Below, one piece after another: positions 1 to 7,582 of a stretch of 39,113 nt of DNA (positions are counted from its first letter, which is position 1; each line of letters begins with the position of its first letter). Position numbers and translations under genes: made by a program. The notes under the pieces are model-generated. The model saw only the letters and a list, made by a program, of their open reading frames with translations, was not told where the DNA came from and did not search any database. Source of the stretch: Actinomycetota bacterium (GTDB lineage: Bacteria > Actinomycetota > Acidimicrobiia > Acidimicrobiales > Ilumatobacteraceae); the NCBI GenBank assembly GCA_030685215.1, contig JAUXQB010000147.1, positions 1 to 39,113 on the forward strand, read 5' to 3'.

Positions 1-2
1 GT

Positions 3-88
3 CATCCGAGTGCCAGACGACCATGCGAGTGGCAGCCGCCCATCCGAGTGCCAGCCGCACCCCCGTCGGGACGCTCCCACTCGGATGG
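3..88. repeat. 19-bp tandem repeat (3 units) plus inverted copy at window edge
   Basis: CATCCGAGTGCCAG occurs at 3-16 and 41-54. A 12/14 variant (CATGCGAGTGGCAG) lies at 22-35, so the unit recurs exactly every 19 bp. An inverted copy (12/14) lies at 74-87, and the 11-bp arms 40-50 and 78-88 are perfectly complementary. The element sits just downstream of the minus-strand hydrolase gene. It could act as a transcription end or belong to a longer array outside the window. I see no gene in 1-125. Confidence 0.6.
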
Positions 89-125
89 TCGTCGACGACC
101 GAGCGGCCACCGGCGGGCCGCGGCG

Positions 126-2129
126 TCAGCGGGCGAAGCGCTCCGTCCAGGTGCGTTCGCCGAACAGTTCGCCGTCGCGCCACGCGTGCAGCGTGATGTC
201 GACGTGGAACCACTCATGGTCGCTGCGCACGTGCAACACGGTCTCCGTGGTGCACTCGGTGGTGGAGCCGTCTGGCAGAACGTAGGTGAGGTCGTAGCGG
301 CTGCGACCCTTCGCCCACGCCTGCGAGAGGTCGACCGTGCTCACGCCCAGCGACCCCTCGTACAGGTCGACAACCTTCGTGCCGTGCGACCCTTCGTACG
401 GCCCGCCGTAACGCGTGTGCACGCGCGTCTCGCGCGCCAGCACGTCGGTCTCGTACGTCCAGACCACGCCGTCGAGGTCACTGTCGCCCGGGCCGTCGCC
501 GGGTTCGAACTCGTCGCGTGCCGGCGGCAGCGAGGGCGCGGTCCACATCACCATGCGCACCGACCCGCGTCGCACGCCGAGCGTGAACGGTTGCGACGGC
601 GGCCAGCAATTGGGCCAGTCGCTGCCCGCGATGGCGAGGCGGATGCGGTGGCCGGGCACCAACGTCCAGGTGGTGGCTTCGAACTGCAGCTTCACGTCGA
701 TCCACTCACCGGGCACGATCGGCTGCGGCTCGGCGTCGAGCTCGCCGAACGGGTCGGTGGGCCAGATGCCGCGCTGCGCGAGGTCGAGCATGCCGCGAGT
801 GACGAGCGTGCTGGTGCCGTCGGGTGCGATGTCGCACAGCTTCACCGACACGTGACCCACCGGAGCCGACGAGCGCACCTGCATGACGACCTCGCAGTTG
901 CCGAACAGCATCAGTTCCTCGGTGTGCATCCAGTCGTAGGTGATGCTGCGCGCGTTGTCGGTGCGCTGGTCGAGCGGTTGCCCCCACGGCAGGCCGCCGG
1001 CGCAGGAGTTCCACGCCATCACGCCCACGTCGCCGGGCACGTCGGTCTCGTCGACCATCTGGTCCATCGCCCGGCCCTGGATGGAGTTGTCGCCCTCCAG
1101 GCGCGTGCGACGAGGGTTCTCCTTCAGTTCGGCGGGCGGCCACACATCGGCCTCCACCCACGTGCCCGCGTGCATCGCCAGATCCGGTTCGGGAGGCGTG
1201 GGGCGGCGCACGAAGATCTGACCGCGGCGCGCCGTGGCTCGTGGGCCGCCGCGCAGGTGCTGATCGAAGAAGCGCATCAGCTCCAGGTCGCAGTCGATGT
1301 TCGGCCCCGGCCGCGCGGTGGACGGGTCCTTGTGGCTCCACGGCCCGGCGATGAGCCGCCACCCGGGCATGTGCTCGATGGCGCGGAACGTGTTGTTGCG
1401 GTAGCCGTCGGCCCAGCCGCTGATGAGCAGCACCGGGCAGCTCATCCGCCGGTAGCCCTCGCCGCGAGGACCGGTGCGCACCGAACCGCGGCGCCACGTC
1501 GGATCGGGCTTCGGGTGCCGCAACCATTCGAGCAACCACGGCTCGTGCTGCTCGATGCGACGTCGCCACTCGTCGACCCAGCCGTCGCCGAACACGGCGG
1601 GCGTCGGTGGCAGCGCGTTCATCGAGATCATGTAGAGCGGGTAGTCGATGAGGTCGATCGCGCGCAGCACGCCGCCCATGTAGTGCACGTCGTCGGTGTA
1701 GCGGTCGTCGGTGGCGTACATCGCGGCGACAGCGGCCAGCTCGGGGATGCCTTCCATCGCCATGTGCAGCGAGTTGAAGCCCGAGTACGAGGTGCCGAAC
1801 ATGCCGACCTTGCCGTTGCTCCACGGCTGCCCGGCCGCCCACTGGATGACCGTGCGCAGGTCGCTGCGCTCCACGTCGGGGTATTCGTCGGGGGCGAGCC
1901 CGGTGGAGTTGCCGGTGCCGCGCAGGTCGACGCGCAGCACCGCGAACTCACCCTCGCCGGCGAAGCGGCGATAGCTGTCGGCATACGACGCCGTCACGTC
2001 GTTCATCCGGTATGGCAACGCCTCCAGCAGCGTCGCGTGCGGGCCCGGTCGGGCGGGAAGGTACAGCGTGGCCGCCAGCGTGACGCCGTCGTCCATCGCG
2101 ATGCGCACCAGCTGCTCTGAAACCTGCAT
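126..2129 (-). CDS. CocE/NonD family serine hydrolase (X-Pro dipeptidyl-peptidase-like)
   Basis: Alpha/beta hydrolase of 667 residues, the usual length for the CocE/NonD acyl hydrolase and X-Pro dipeptidyl-peptidase family, which cleaves esters or amides. The N-terminal hydrolase domain carries the nucleophile elbow GTSYSG near residues 112-117. The likely acid lies in the GWADGYRNN segment and the likely His in PWSHKDP. The C-terminal third is the jelly-roll domain typical of the family (segments such as HVSVKLCDIAPDG and PGHRIRLAIAGSDWPN). No signal peptide is visible, so it is probably cytoplasmic. The ATG at 2129 is 25 bp from the divergent flavoenzyme start at 2155, so the two genes share a very short promoter region. 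The substrate cannot be told from sequence. Confidence 0.9.
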   Translation of the reverse strand: MQVSEQLVRIAMDDGVTLAATLYLPARPGPHATLLEALPYRMNDVTASYADSYRRFAGEGEFAVLRVDLRGTGNSTGLAPDEYPDVERSDLRTVIQWAAGQPWSNGKVGMFGTSYSGFNSLHMAMEGIPELAAVAAMYATDDRYTDDVHYMGGVLRAIDLIDYPLYMISMNALPPTPAVFGDGWVDEWRRRIEQHEPWLLEWLRHPKPDPTWRRGSVRTGPRGEGYRRMSCPVLLISGWADGYRNNTFRAIEHMPGWRLIAGPWSHKDPSTARPGPNIDCDLELMRFFDQHLRGGPRATARRGQIFVRRPTPPEPDLAMHAGTWVEADVWPPAELKENPRRTRLEGDNSIQGRAMDQMVDETDVPGDVGVMAWNSCAGGLPWGQPLDQRTDNARSITYDWMHTEELMLFGNCEVVMQVRSSAPVGHVSVKLCDIAPDGTSTLVTRGMLDLAQRGIWPTDPFGELDAEPQPIVPGEWIDVKLQFEATTWTLVPGHRIRLAIAGSDWPNCWPPSQPFTLGVRRGSVRMVMWTAPSLPPARDEFEPGDGPGDSDLDGVVWTYETDVLARETRVHTRYGGPYEGSHGTKVVDLYEGSLGVSTVDLSQAWAKGRSRYDLTYVLPDGSTTECTTETVLHVRSDHEWFHVDITLHAWRDGELFGERTWTERFAR

Positions 2130-2154
2130 AGCCGTTCAGGGTAGCGTTGCCCAC

Positions 2155-3333
2155 ATGACGGCAGGGACAGCAGATGTGGCGGTCGTCGGCCTCGGCGGGC
2201 TCGGTTCGGCGGCCGCGTACTGGCTGGCGCGACGTGGTGCGAGTGTGATCGGGTTCGAGCAGTTCGAGCTGGGCCACGTGCGCGGCGCCTCGCACGACCA
2301 TTCACGCATCATCCGTCGCTCGTACCACACGCCCGAGTACGTGCGTCTGGCCGCGCAGGCCTACGACGCGTGGCGAGCGGTCGAAGCCGAGAGTCGCCAG
2401 CGGATGATCACCATCACGGGTGGGGTCGACCTGTTCCCGCCGAACGCGGCCATCGACCATCGCACCTACACCGCCAGCCTCGACGCCGAGCGTGTGCCGT
2501 ACGAGTGGATCGACGGCGCCGAGATCCGTCGGCGCTGGCCCGCGTTCGCCGCGGGCGATCTGGTGGCCGACGACGTGATGGGCGTCTACTCACCGCAGAC
2601 CGGCATCGTCCCCGCCGGCCCGGGCACGAAGGTGATGCAGGAGCTGGCCGTCGGCCGCGGTGCGGTGCTGCGCGGCAACTCGCCCGTGCGCGCGATCCGC
2701 CCGGTGGGCGGCGAGGTCGACATCGTCACCGACGACGGCGTCACGCGAGTCGGCAGCGTGGTCGTCACGGCCGATGCATGGACCAACCGCGTGCTCGCCG
2801 ACCTCCACCTGCAGATCCCGCTCGCCGTGCTGAAGGAGCAGGTGAGCTACTTCCCACACACCGACCTGTCGCCGTTCGGTGTCGGTCGCTTCCCGGTGTG
2901 GATCTGGATGGACGATCCCAGCTTCTACGGCTTCCCGGTGTTCGGCGACATGGCAGCGGTGAAGGGCGCCGAAGATTGCGGAGGCCGCGAGGTCGACCCC
3001 GACACGCGCACGTTCGCGGCCGACGAGGAGATGGAGCAGCGGCTGGGAGGTTTCATGCGCCGGCTGGTCGGCGGTGGCTTCGGAGCCCCCCGCACCACCA
3101 CGTGCCTGTACACGCTCACGTCGGATCGCGACTTCGTGCTCGACCGCCTGCCCGGCTACCCGCAGGTGTCGGTGGCGCTGGGCGCCGCGCACGGCTTCAA
3201 GTTCGCCTCCTGGTTCGGCCGCACCCTCGCCGGCCTCGCACTGGGCGACGAGGTGGCCCCTGAGCTGGCGCCCTTCAGCTTCACCCGCGACTCGCTCCAC
3301 GTGCCCATCGACCGCGCCGCCTGGATGGTCTGA
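2155..3333 (+). CDS. FAD-dependent sarcosine / N-methyltryptophan oxidase-like protein
   Basis: Flavin amine oxidase of 392 residues, DAO superfamily, close to monomeric sarcosine oxidase and N-methyl-L-tryptophan oxidase (about 370-390 residues). These enzymes oxidise N-methyl amino acids to the amino acid, formaldehyde and hydrogen peroxide. The N-terminal Rossmann motif GLGGLGSA follows the start directly, and SHDHSRIIRRSYH matches the family's flavin-contact segment. Cys at about residue 317 (TTTCLYTLT) aligns with the cysteine that binds FAD covalently in monomeric sarcosine oxidase. It is followed by the family C-terminal motif GAAHGFKFASWFGR. I chose the ATG at 2155 because the reading frame upstream of it lies inside the divergent gene. 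It converges on tryptophan dioxygenase, so an N-methyltryptophan-type substrate is conceivable but unproven. Confidence 0.88.
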   Translation: MTAGTADVAVVGLGGLGSAAAYWLARRGASVIGFEQFELGHVRGASHDHSRIIRRSYHTPEYVRLAAQAYDAWRAVEAESRQRMITITGGVDLFPPNAAIDHRTYTASLDAERVPYEWIDGAEIRRRWPAFAAGDLVADDVMGVYSPQTGIVPAGPGTKVMQELAVGRGAVLRGNSPVRAIRPVGGEVDIVTDDGVTRVGSVVVTADAWTNRVLADLHLQIPLAVLKEQVSYFPHTDLSPFGVGRFPVWIWMDDPSFYGFPVFGDMAAVKGAEDCGGREVDPDTRTFAADEEMEQRLGGFMRRLVGGGFGAPRTTTCLYTLTSDRDFVLDRLPGYPQVSVALGAAHGFKFASWFGRTLAGLALGDEVAPELAPFSFTRDSLHVPIDRAAWMV

Positions 3334-3354
3334 CCCGTTCGAAGGGCCGTTCGC

Positions 3355-3391
3355 GAAGCGTTCCATCGCGGATGCCGCGATGAAACGCTTC
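3355..3391. terminator. Long hairpin between convergent genes
   Basis: GAAGCGTT at 3355-3362 pairs with AACGCTTC at 3384-3391, and CATCGCG at 3364-3370 pairs with CGCGATG at 3376-3382. There is one C-A mismatch and a 5-nt loop (gatgc). A stem of this length between two converging genes is best read as a bidirectional terminator. No T-tract follows on either side. Confidence 0.75.
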
Positions 3392-3400
3392 CTGAAGTGC

Positions 3401-4201
3401 TCACAGAGCGGTGCGGATGGTCCAGAGCTCGGGGAACAGCTCGGTGTCGAGCATGGCTCGCAGGTACGAGACGCCGGCGGTGCCGCCGGTGCCCTGCTTG
3501 AAGCCGATGACGCGCTGCACGGTGGTGAGGTGCCGGAAGCGCCACAGCCGGAAGGCATCCTCGAGGTCGACCAGTTCTTCGCCGAGTTGGTACAGCTCCC
3601 AGTTCGCCTCGGCGTCGCGGTACACCTGCAGCCAGGCGGCTTCCACGCCGGGGTCGGCGACGTACGGCTGCGTCACGTCGCGCTGCAGCACATGCTCCGG
3701 CACGGGGATGCCACGGCGCGCGAGCAGCGCCAGCGCCTCGTCGTAGAGCGACGGCACCTGCAGCGCGGCCTCCACCTCGGCGAAGCGGGCGGGCCGGCCG
3801 CGGTGCGGCTCGAGCATCGCGGCCTTCTTGTTGCCGCAGGCGAACTCGATGCAGCGGTACTGCCAGCTCTGGAACCCGCTGCTGTGGCCCAGGTACGGGC
3901 GGATGGCGCTGTACTCGGGCGGCGTCATCGTGGCCAGCACGTCCCATGCGTGCACCAGCTGCTCCATGATCTTGCTCACCCGGCTGAGCATCTTGAACGC
4001 CGGCTGCAACTGGTCGTCGGCCACGTGTGCCACCGCGGCGCGCAACTCGTGCAGCATCAGCTTCATCCACAGCTCGCTGGTCTGGTGCTGCACGATGAAC
4101 AGCAGCTCGTTGTGGTCGGGCGACAGCGTGTGCTGCGCGCCGAGCACCTCGTCGAGGTGGAGGTAGTCGCCGTAGTCCATGCTGGTCGGTGCGTCGCTCA
4201 T
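3401..4201 (-). CDS. kynA: Tryptophan 2,3-dioxygenase
   Basis: Haem enzyme that opens the indole ring of L-tryptophan to give N-formylkynurenine, the first step of the kynurenine pathway. The 266 residues are slightly short of the usual 270-300. Family motifs are intact: [14 protein letters not shown] near the N-terminus, [13 protein letters not shown] with the distal His at residue 39, and [20 protein letters not shown] with the proximal haem-ligand His near residue 219. The gene begins with ATG at 4201 inside the stop codon of the upstream hydrolase (ATGA overlap), so the two are probably translationally coupled. No kynureninase or kynurenine monooxygenase is present in the window. Confidence 0.95.
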   Translation of the reverse strand: MSDAPTSMDYGDYLHLDEVLGAQHTLSPDHNELLFIVQHQTSELWMKLMLHELRAAVAHVADDQLQPAFKMLSRVSKIMEQLVHAWDVLATMTPPEYSAIRPYLGHSSGFQSWQYRCIEFACGNKKAAMLEPHRGRPARFAEVEAALQVPSLYDEALALLARRGIPVPEHVLQRDVTQPYVADPGVEAAWLQVYRDAEANWELYQLGEELVDLEDAFRLWRFRHLTTVQRVIGFKQGTGGTAGVSYLRAMLDTELFPELWTIRTAL

Positions 4202-5109
4202 CGGTCGAGCGCCGCCCCGACTGCAGCGGCCGCGAGTGCGTTGGCGGCACGCCCGTCGTCGAGCGCGCCCCCTCGCGAGAAGAAGCCGTGGAACATGCCG
4301 CGGAAGTACACGTGGCTGGTGGGCACACCGAGCGCAGCGAGGCGTTGGGCGTATGCGCCGCCCTCGTCGCGCAGCGGGTCGAACTCGGCGGTGATGACCA
4401 GCGCCGGGGGAGTGGCGGCGACCACGTGGTCGGCCGCGAACTGCGGCGACACGCGAGGGTCGGCCGGGCTTCCGGCGCCGCCGCTGAGGTAGTGGCCGAT
4501 GAACCAACCCATGCCCGCCTTGGTGAGGAAGTAGCCCTCGGCGTTCTCGTCGTAGCTGGGGTGCGACCGAGTGCAGTCGGTGATCGGGTAGACGAGCAGC
4601 TGGTACACCAGCGGCACCGGCGCCAGCTGCGCCACCACCGCCGCGAGGTTGCCGCCCGACGAATCGCCGCCGACGGCCAGACGGTCCGCTCGACAGCCGA
4701 GCTCGGCGGCGTGAGCGTGCGCCCACCGCGTCGCGGTGATCGCGTCTTCCAGCGGAGCCGGGAACGGGTGCTCGGGCGCCAGGCGGTAGTCGACGCTGAG
4801 CACGGCATGACCGCTGCCGTTGGCCAGGACGCGGCACACGTTGTCGTGGCTGTCGAGATCGCCCGTGACCCAACCACCGCCGTGGAAGTAGACCAGCAGC
4901 CCGAGGTCGTCGCGATCGTTCGGACGGTAGAGCCGAGCAGGGATGCCCTCGACGTCGAGGTCGCGAGTGCGGTGGATCGGCTCGGTCGACGGCTGCTGGC
5001 GCGACTTGCGAAGTGCGCGCGCCTCGGCGGCGATCGACTCCTCGAGCGGTGGGTCGCCGAGCGCCGCGACGAGCTCGAGCAACGCGGCGGCCTGTGGGTG
5101 CAGTGGCAT
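4198..5109 (-). CDS. HSL-family alpha/beta hydrolase, candidate kynurenine formamidase
   Basis: Carboxylesterase of the hormone-sensitive-lipase group, 303 residues. The oxyanion motif HGGGW lies near residue 73 and the nucleophile GDSSGGN near residue 147. The acid is probably the Asp in [11 protein letters not shown] and the base the His in GMFHGFF. It is probably cytoplasmic, with no signal peptide. The start ATG at 5109 is where family similarity begins; an upstream in-frame extension is Arg-rich and unlikely. Its stop overlaps the start of tryptophan dioxygenase by 4 bp. N-formylkynurenine, the dioxygenase product, needs a formamidase. Eukaryotic kynurenine formamidases belong to this same fold and carry an HGG-x-W motif, so this is a reasonable candidate. 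A general esterase is the alternative. Confidence 0.85.
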   Translation of the reverse strand: MPLHPQAAALLELVAALGDPPLEESIAAEARALRKSRQQPSTEPIHRTRDLDVEGIPARLYRPNDRDDLGLLVYFHGGGWVTGDLDSHDNVCRVLANGSGHAVLSVDYRLAPEHPFPAPLEDAITATRWAHAHAAELGCRADRLAVGGDSSGGNLAAVVAQLAPVPLVYQLLVYPITDCTRSHPSYDENAEGYFLTKAGMGWFIGHYLSGGAGSPADPRVSPQFAADHVVAATPPALVITAEFDPLRDEGGAYAQRLAALGVPTSHVYFRGMFHGFFSRGGALDDGRAANALAAAAVGAALDR

Positions 5110-5171
5110 CGTCGAAGTGTGCCACGACCGCCGCCTCCGGCACGCGCCAGCGCGGTTGTCGCGCACGACCT

Positions 5172-6386
5172 TCAGGCGTCGGGCGCGGACTCGGCGGCGG
5201 CGGGCGCGGGATCGGCGGGCGGGGCGGCCTTCTTCTTCGGCGGGGGGACGCCGACGCTGGGGGCGGCGTCGGCCCACTGCGGCCAGCGGCGGCGGCTGAC
5301 GATGCTGAGCGTGCGCAGCAGCTTCATCGCCACTTCGTCCTCCTGCGCGGGACGAGCGATGATGGTGCCGTCGGCGATCATGCGGTTGATCACTTCCTCA
5401 CCGAGCTCGGTGCGCACGATGGTGAGGGTCCACGCATTGTCCTTGCCGATGCCACCGGTCGAAATGTCGGCGTGCTCGGCGGCGAAGTCGGGGCAGCTCT
5501 TGCAACCCTCGCGGGTCCAGCCGTGGCACTCCTTGAGGTCGATCTCGTGGTACGAGCCGTCCTTCATCCAGATCTGGAACGCGCCCTTGATGTTCATCTT
5601 CACCATGTCGGCCTTCTTCAGGCCGTACTTGGCCTCGAACAGCTCGGGGAAGATGGCGTCGTCGAACGTCTTCGAACACAGCAGGCCGATGTTGAACAGG
5701 AACGGCTTGCTCACCTTGCCGGCCTTGCGGTCCCACATGATGGGCGGCGAGCTGGTCTGGCAGCCCATGCCCACCAGCGCGAGCTTGGTGAAACCTTGCT
5801 CCTTCGCCTCACGCAGTGCCAGCGGGTTCGCGCAGTAGGTGTAGCGGCTGCCGGCGGTGGCCAGCACCTCCTCCTTGTTGCGGGCCAGCACCGGCTTCGC
5901 CTTCCATGCATCGTCGGGCTCGACACCGCTGACCATCGCGGCCTCGATGTAGTCGTGGTCCATCAGCCACGTGAGCATCGCGGTGACGAACCCGCCGTCC
6001 TGGCCCTTCTCGTGCTGCGTGTCGTCCGCCGCACGGGTGAGCAGCAGCTGCTTCCAGATGCCACCCATCTCGTCGGGCTCGCGCACGCGGCCGAACAGGT
6101 GCATGTCGGCCGCCGGCTCCCACGCCCGGAACCGTGGACACGCGCGGGTGCACGTGGTGCAGCCCTTCTCGCCGTGCACGCAGTTGTCGAGACCGAGCTC
6201 CTCCTCGAGGTGGAACGGCTTGTACTTGCCCTCCTCGTGCTCGTAGCCGATGACGTCGTGCGGACAGGTGACCACGCACCCCGCGCAACCCGTGCACAAC
6301 CCGGTGGTGATGACCTCCGCGTAGAGCTCCTTCCACTGGGCGGTCCAGCGGCCGGCCTGAGCGGGAGTCTCGAGAGTGTCGGTCAT
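5172..6386 (-). CDS. FrhB/FdhB-family iron-sulfur protein (coenzyme F420 hydrogenase/dehydrogenase beta subunit-like)
   Basis: 404 residues. Two ferredoxin-type 4Fe-4S motifs are complete: C31-x2-C34-x2-C37-x3-C41-P and C69-x6-C76-x2-C79-x3-C83-P. Then follows the FrhB/FdhB beta-subunit region ([60 protein letters not shown]). Members pass electrons between F420H2 (or FAD) and iron-sulfur clusters. The last 45 residues are a Pro/Ala/Lys-rich tail that is not part of the domain. No hydrogenase or dehydrogenase partner lies nearby, so the electron acceptor is unknown. Its ATG at 6386 overlaps the stop of the upstream surface-protein gene by 4 bp, and the hydrolase gene follows after 62 bp. Confidence 0.85.
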   Translation of the reverse strand: MTDTLETPAQAGRWTAQWKELYAEVITTGLCTGCAGCVVTCPHDVIGYEHEEGKYKPFHLEEELGLDNCVHGEKGCTTCTRACPRFRAWEPAADMHLFGRVREPDEMGGIWKQLLLTRAADDTQHEKGQDGGFVTAMLTWLMDHDYIEAAMVSGVEPDDAWKAKPVLARNKEEVLATAGSRYTYCANPLALREAKEQGFTKLALVGMGCQTSSPPIMWDRKAGKVSKPFLFNIGLLCSKTFDDAIFPELFEAKYGLKKADMVKMNIKGAFQIWMKDGSYHEIDLKECHGWTREGCKSCPDFAAEHADISTGGIGKDNAWTLTIVRTELGEEVINRMIADGTIIARPAQEDEVAMKLLRTLSIVSRRRWPQWADAAPSVGVPPPKKKAAPPADPAPAAAESAPDA

Positions 6387-7465
6387 GTGTCCGACTCTAC
6401 GACGCTCGGGTCTGCCGCTGCTCGTTCGAGCGTGCCCGTGCCCGAACAGGCGTGCCGGCGGGCGCTGCGCACCAGGCCGAGACCGATCGAGAACATCAGG
6501 GCGCCGAACAGGCCGACCGGCAGCGAGGAGCGACCGGTGATCGGGAGCGCCCCACCTGCCGCCAGGCTGGCGGCGGCCGGCAGCGTGGACGAGGTCGACG
6601 ACGTGGTCGGGGCGTTCGAGCCGGTCTCCGGTGTGATCGGATCGCCGGCGGGAACCGTGTCGCCGGGAACCGTGTCGCCGGGAACCGTGTCACCGGTGGC
6701 GGTGGTGGGCGGCGCGGTGTCCTGCGGCGCTTCGGTGACCACCGGGGCCACTTCGCAGCTCTCGCCGGCGGCGGGGGTGCGAGGGCCGTCGGTGAACACG
6801 TTCGTCTGGCCGGCGGTGACGGAGAGGAGGAACGCATCGACGATCTCGAAATCGAGCGCGATCACCCGGGTGGATCCGGCGGTCAGTGCCACCGTCTCGG
6901 AGTCGCCGGAGATGGTGCCGGCCTGCAGCGCGGCCTGGTACTCGGCATCGGTCGCGAACCACGCGTCGGCCGCGGCGGTGAGGTCGTGGCCGTAGTCGCC
7001 GCTGTTCTTCACCGTCACGGTGGCGTGGGTGGCACCGCCGCTGCAGGTGAGCGAGTAGCCCGTCAGCTCGACCAGGTCGAACGCAGGTCGGGTGCAGTCG
7101 CCCGTGCCGGTGACCACGCGGTCCGTGAACGCGGTGAACACGGTGACGTCGTCGGCGTCGCGGAGGATCACCTTGTCGAGGCGCTCCCCGATGGTGAGGT
7201 CGAACACCAGGTTCACGTATCCGTTCGCGGGAACCGTGGCCGACTTGGTCGAGTGCTGCAGCGAGGTCTCGAGGACGATGCTGGCCACCACGTCGGACGC
7301 GGTGTTGTTGATCACCGTGACCACGTCGGTGAGCTCGGCACAGTGGATGTTGCTGCTGAACTGCAGCGGCGGCGGGGCAGCCTCGGCAGGGGCCGTGACG
7401 AGCGACGCCGCGGCCAGCGCTCCGGCGAGGAGTGCGGTGCGGGCGAGAGCATGGACGTGGAACAT
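6383..7465 (-). CDS. Secreted protein with C-terminal LPXTG-type sorting signal
   Basis: 360 residues of unknown function. It has an N-terminal signal peptide (hydrophobic stretch ALLAGALAAASLVTAPAEA, likely cut after AEA). The body is Thr/Val-rich and probably beta-sandwich. A Pro/Thr/Asp linker contains three GDTVP repeats. LPITG near residue 307 is followed by a membrane segment and an Arg cluster (RSARRH). This is the layout of a sortase substrate, although about 20 residues extend beyond the Arg cluster, which is longer than usual. The ATG at 7465 is chosen because AAGGAG (plus-strand ctcctt at 7472-7477) lies 6 bp upstream; a longer in-frame start exists at 7531. It is divergent from glnD and overlaps the FrhB-like gene by 4 bp. 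Confidence 0.75.
   Translation of the reverse strand: MFHVHALARTALLAGALAAASLVTAPAEAAPPPLQFSSNIHCAELTDVVTVINNTASDVVASIVLETSLQHSTKSATVPANGYVNLVFDLTIGERLDKVILRDADDVTVFTAFTDRVVTGTGDCTRPAFDLVELTGYSLTCSGGATHATVTVKNSGDYGHDLTAAADAWFATDAEYQAALQAGTISGDSETVALTAGSTRVIALDFEIVDAFLLSVTAGQTNVFTDGPRTPAAGESCEVAPVVTEAPQDTAPPTTATGDTVPGDTVPGDTVPAGDPITPETGSNAPTTSSTSSTLPAAASLAAGGALPITGRSSLPVGLFGALMFSIGLGLVRSARRHACSGTGTLERAAADPSVVESDT
6650..6694 (-). repeat. Three tandem 15-bp coding repeats
   Basis: The 15-bp unit gggaaccgtgtcgcc is repeated head to tail at 6650-6664, 6665-6679 and 6680-6694; the last copy differs by one base. It encodes GDTVP pentapeptides in the linker before the LPITG signal. Such a run can change copy number by slippage without breaking the frame. 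Confidence 0.85.
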
Positions 7466-7532
7466 GGGGTTCTCCTTGACGAAGCGGTCGGTGGTGATGG
7501 ACCCATCGTCGAGAAAACCGGGTGGCGGCACC

Positions 7533-7549
7533 TGAGTATTCGTTACTCA
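7533..7549. promoter_or_regulatory. Palindrome in the surface-protein/glnD divergent promoter
   Basis: TGAGTA (7533-7538), 5 nt, TACTCA (7544-7549) form a perfect dyad 33 bp before the glnD start. A second dyad, ATCAGC/GCTGAT around tcatag, lies directly before the start codon. Either could be an operator. I recognise no known regulator consensus. Confidence 0.4.
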
Positions 7550-7582
7550 TTGCGAGTTCCGATCAGCTCATAGGCTGATGCG

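Noticed and set aside
3-88. CRISPR array
   Set aside because: Units are 14 bp with 5-bp spacers and include an inverted copy, which does not fit CRISPR repeat-spacer geometry.
48-2120. 690-codon open frame on the plus strand opposite the CocE-type gene
   Set aside because: Arg/His/Val-rich composition with no domain; it is a GC-rich shadow of the hydrolase frame.
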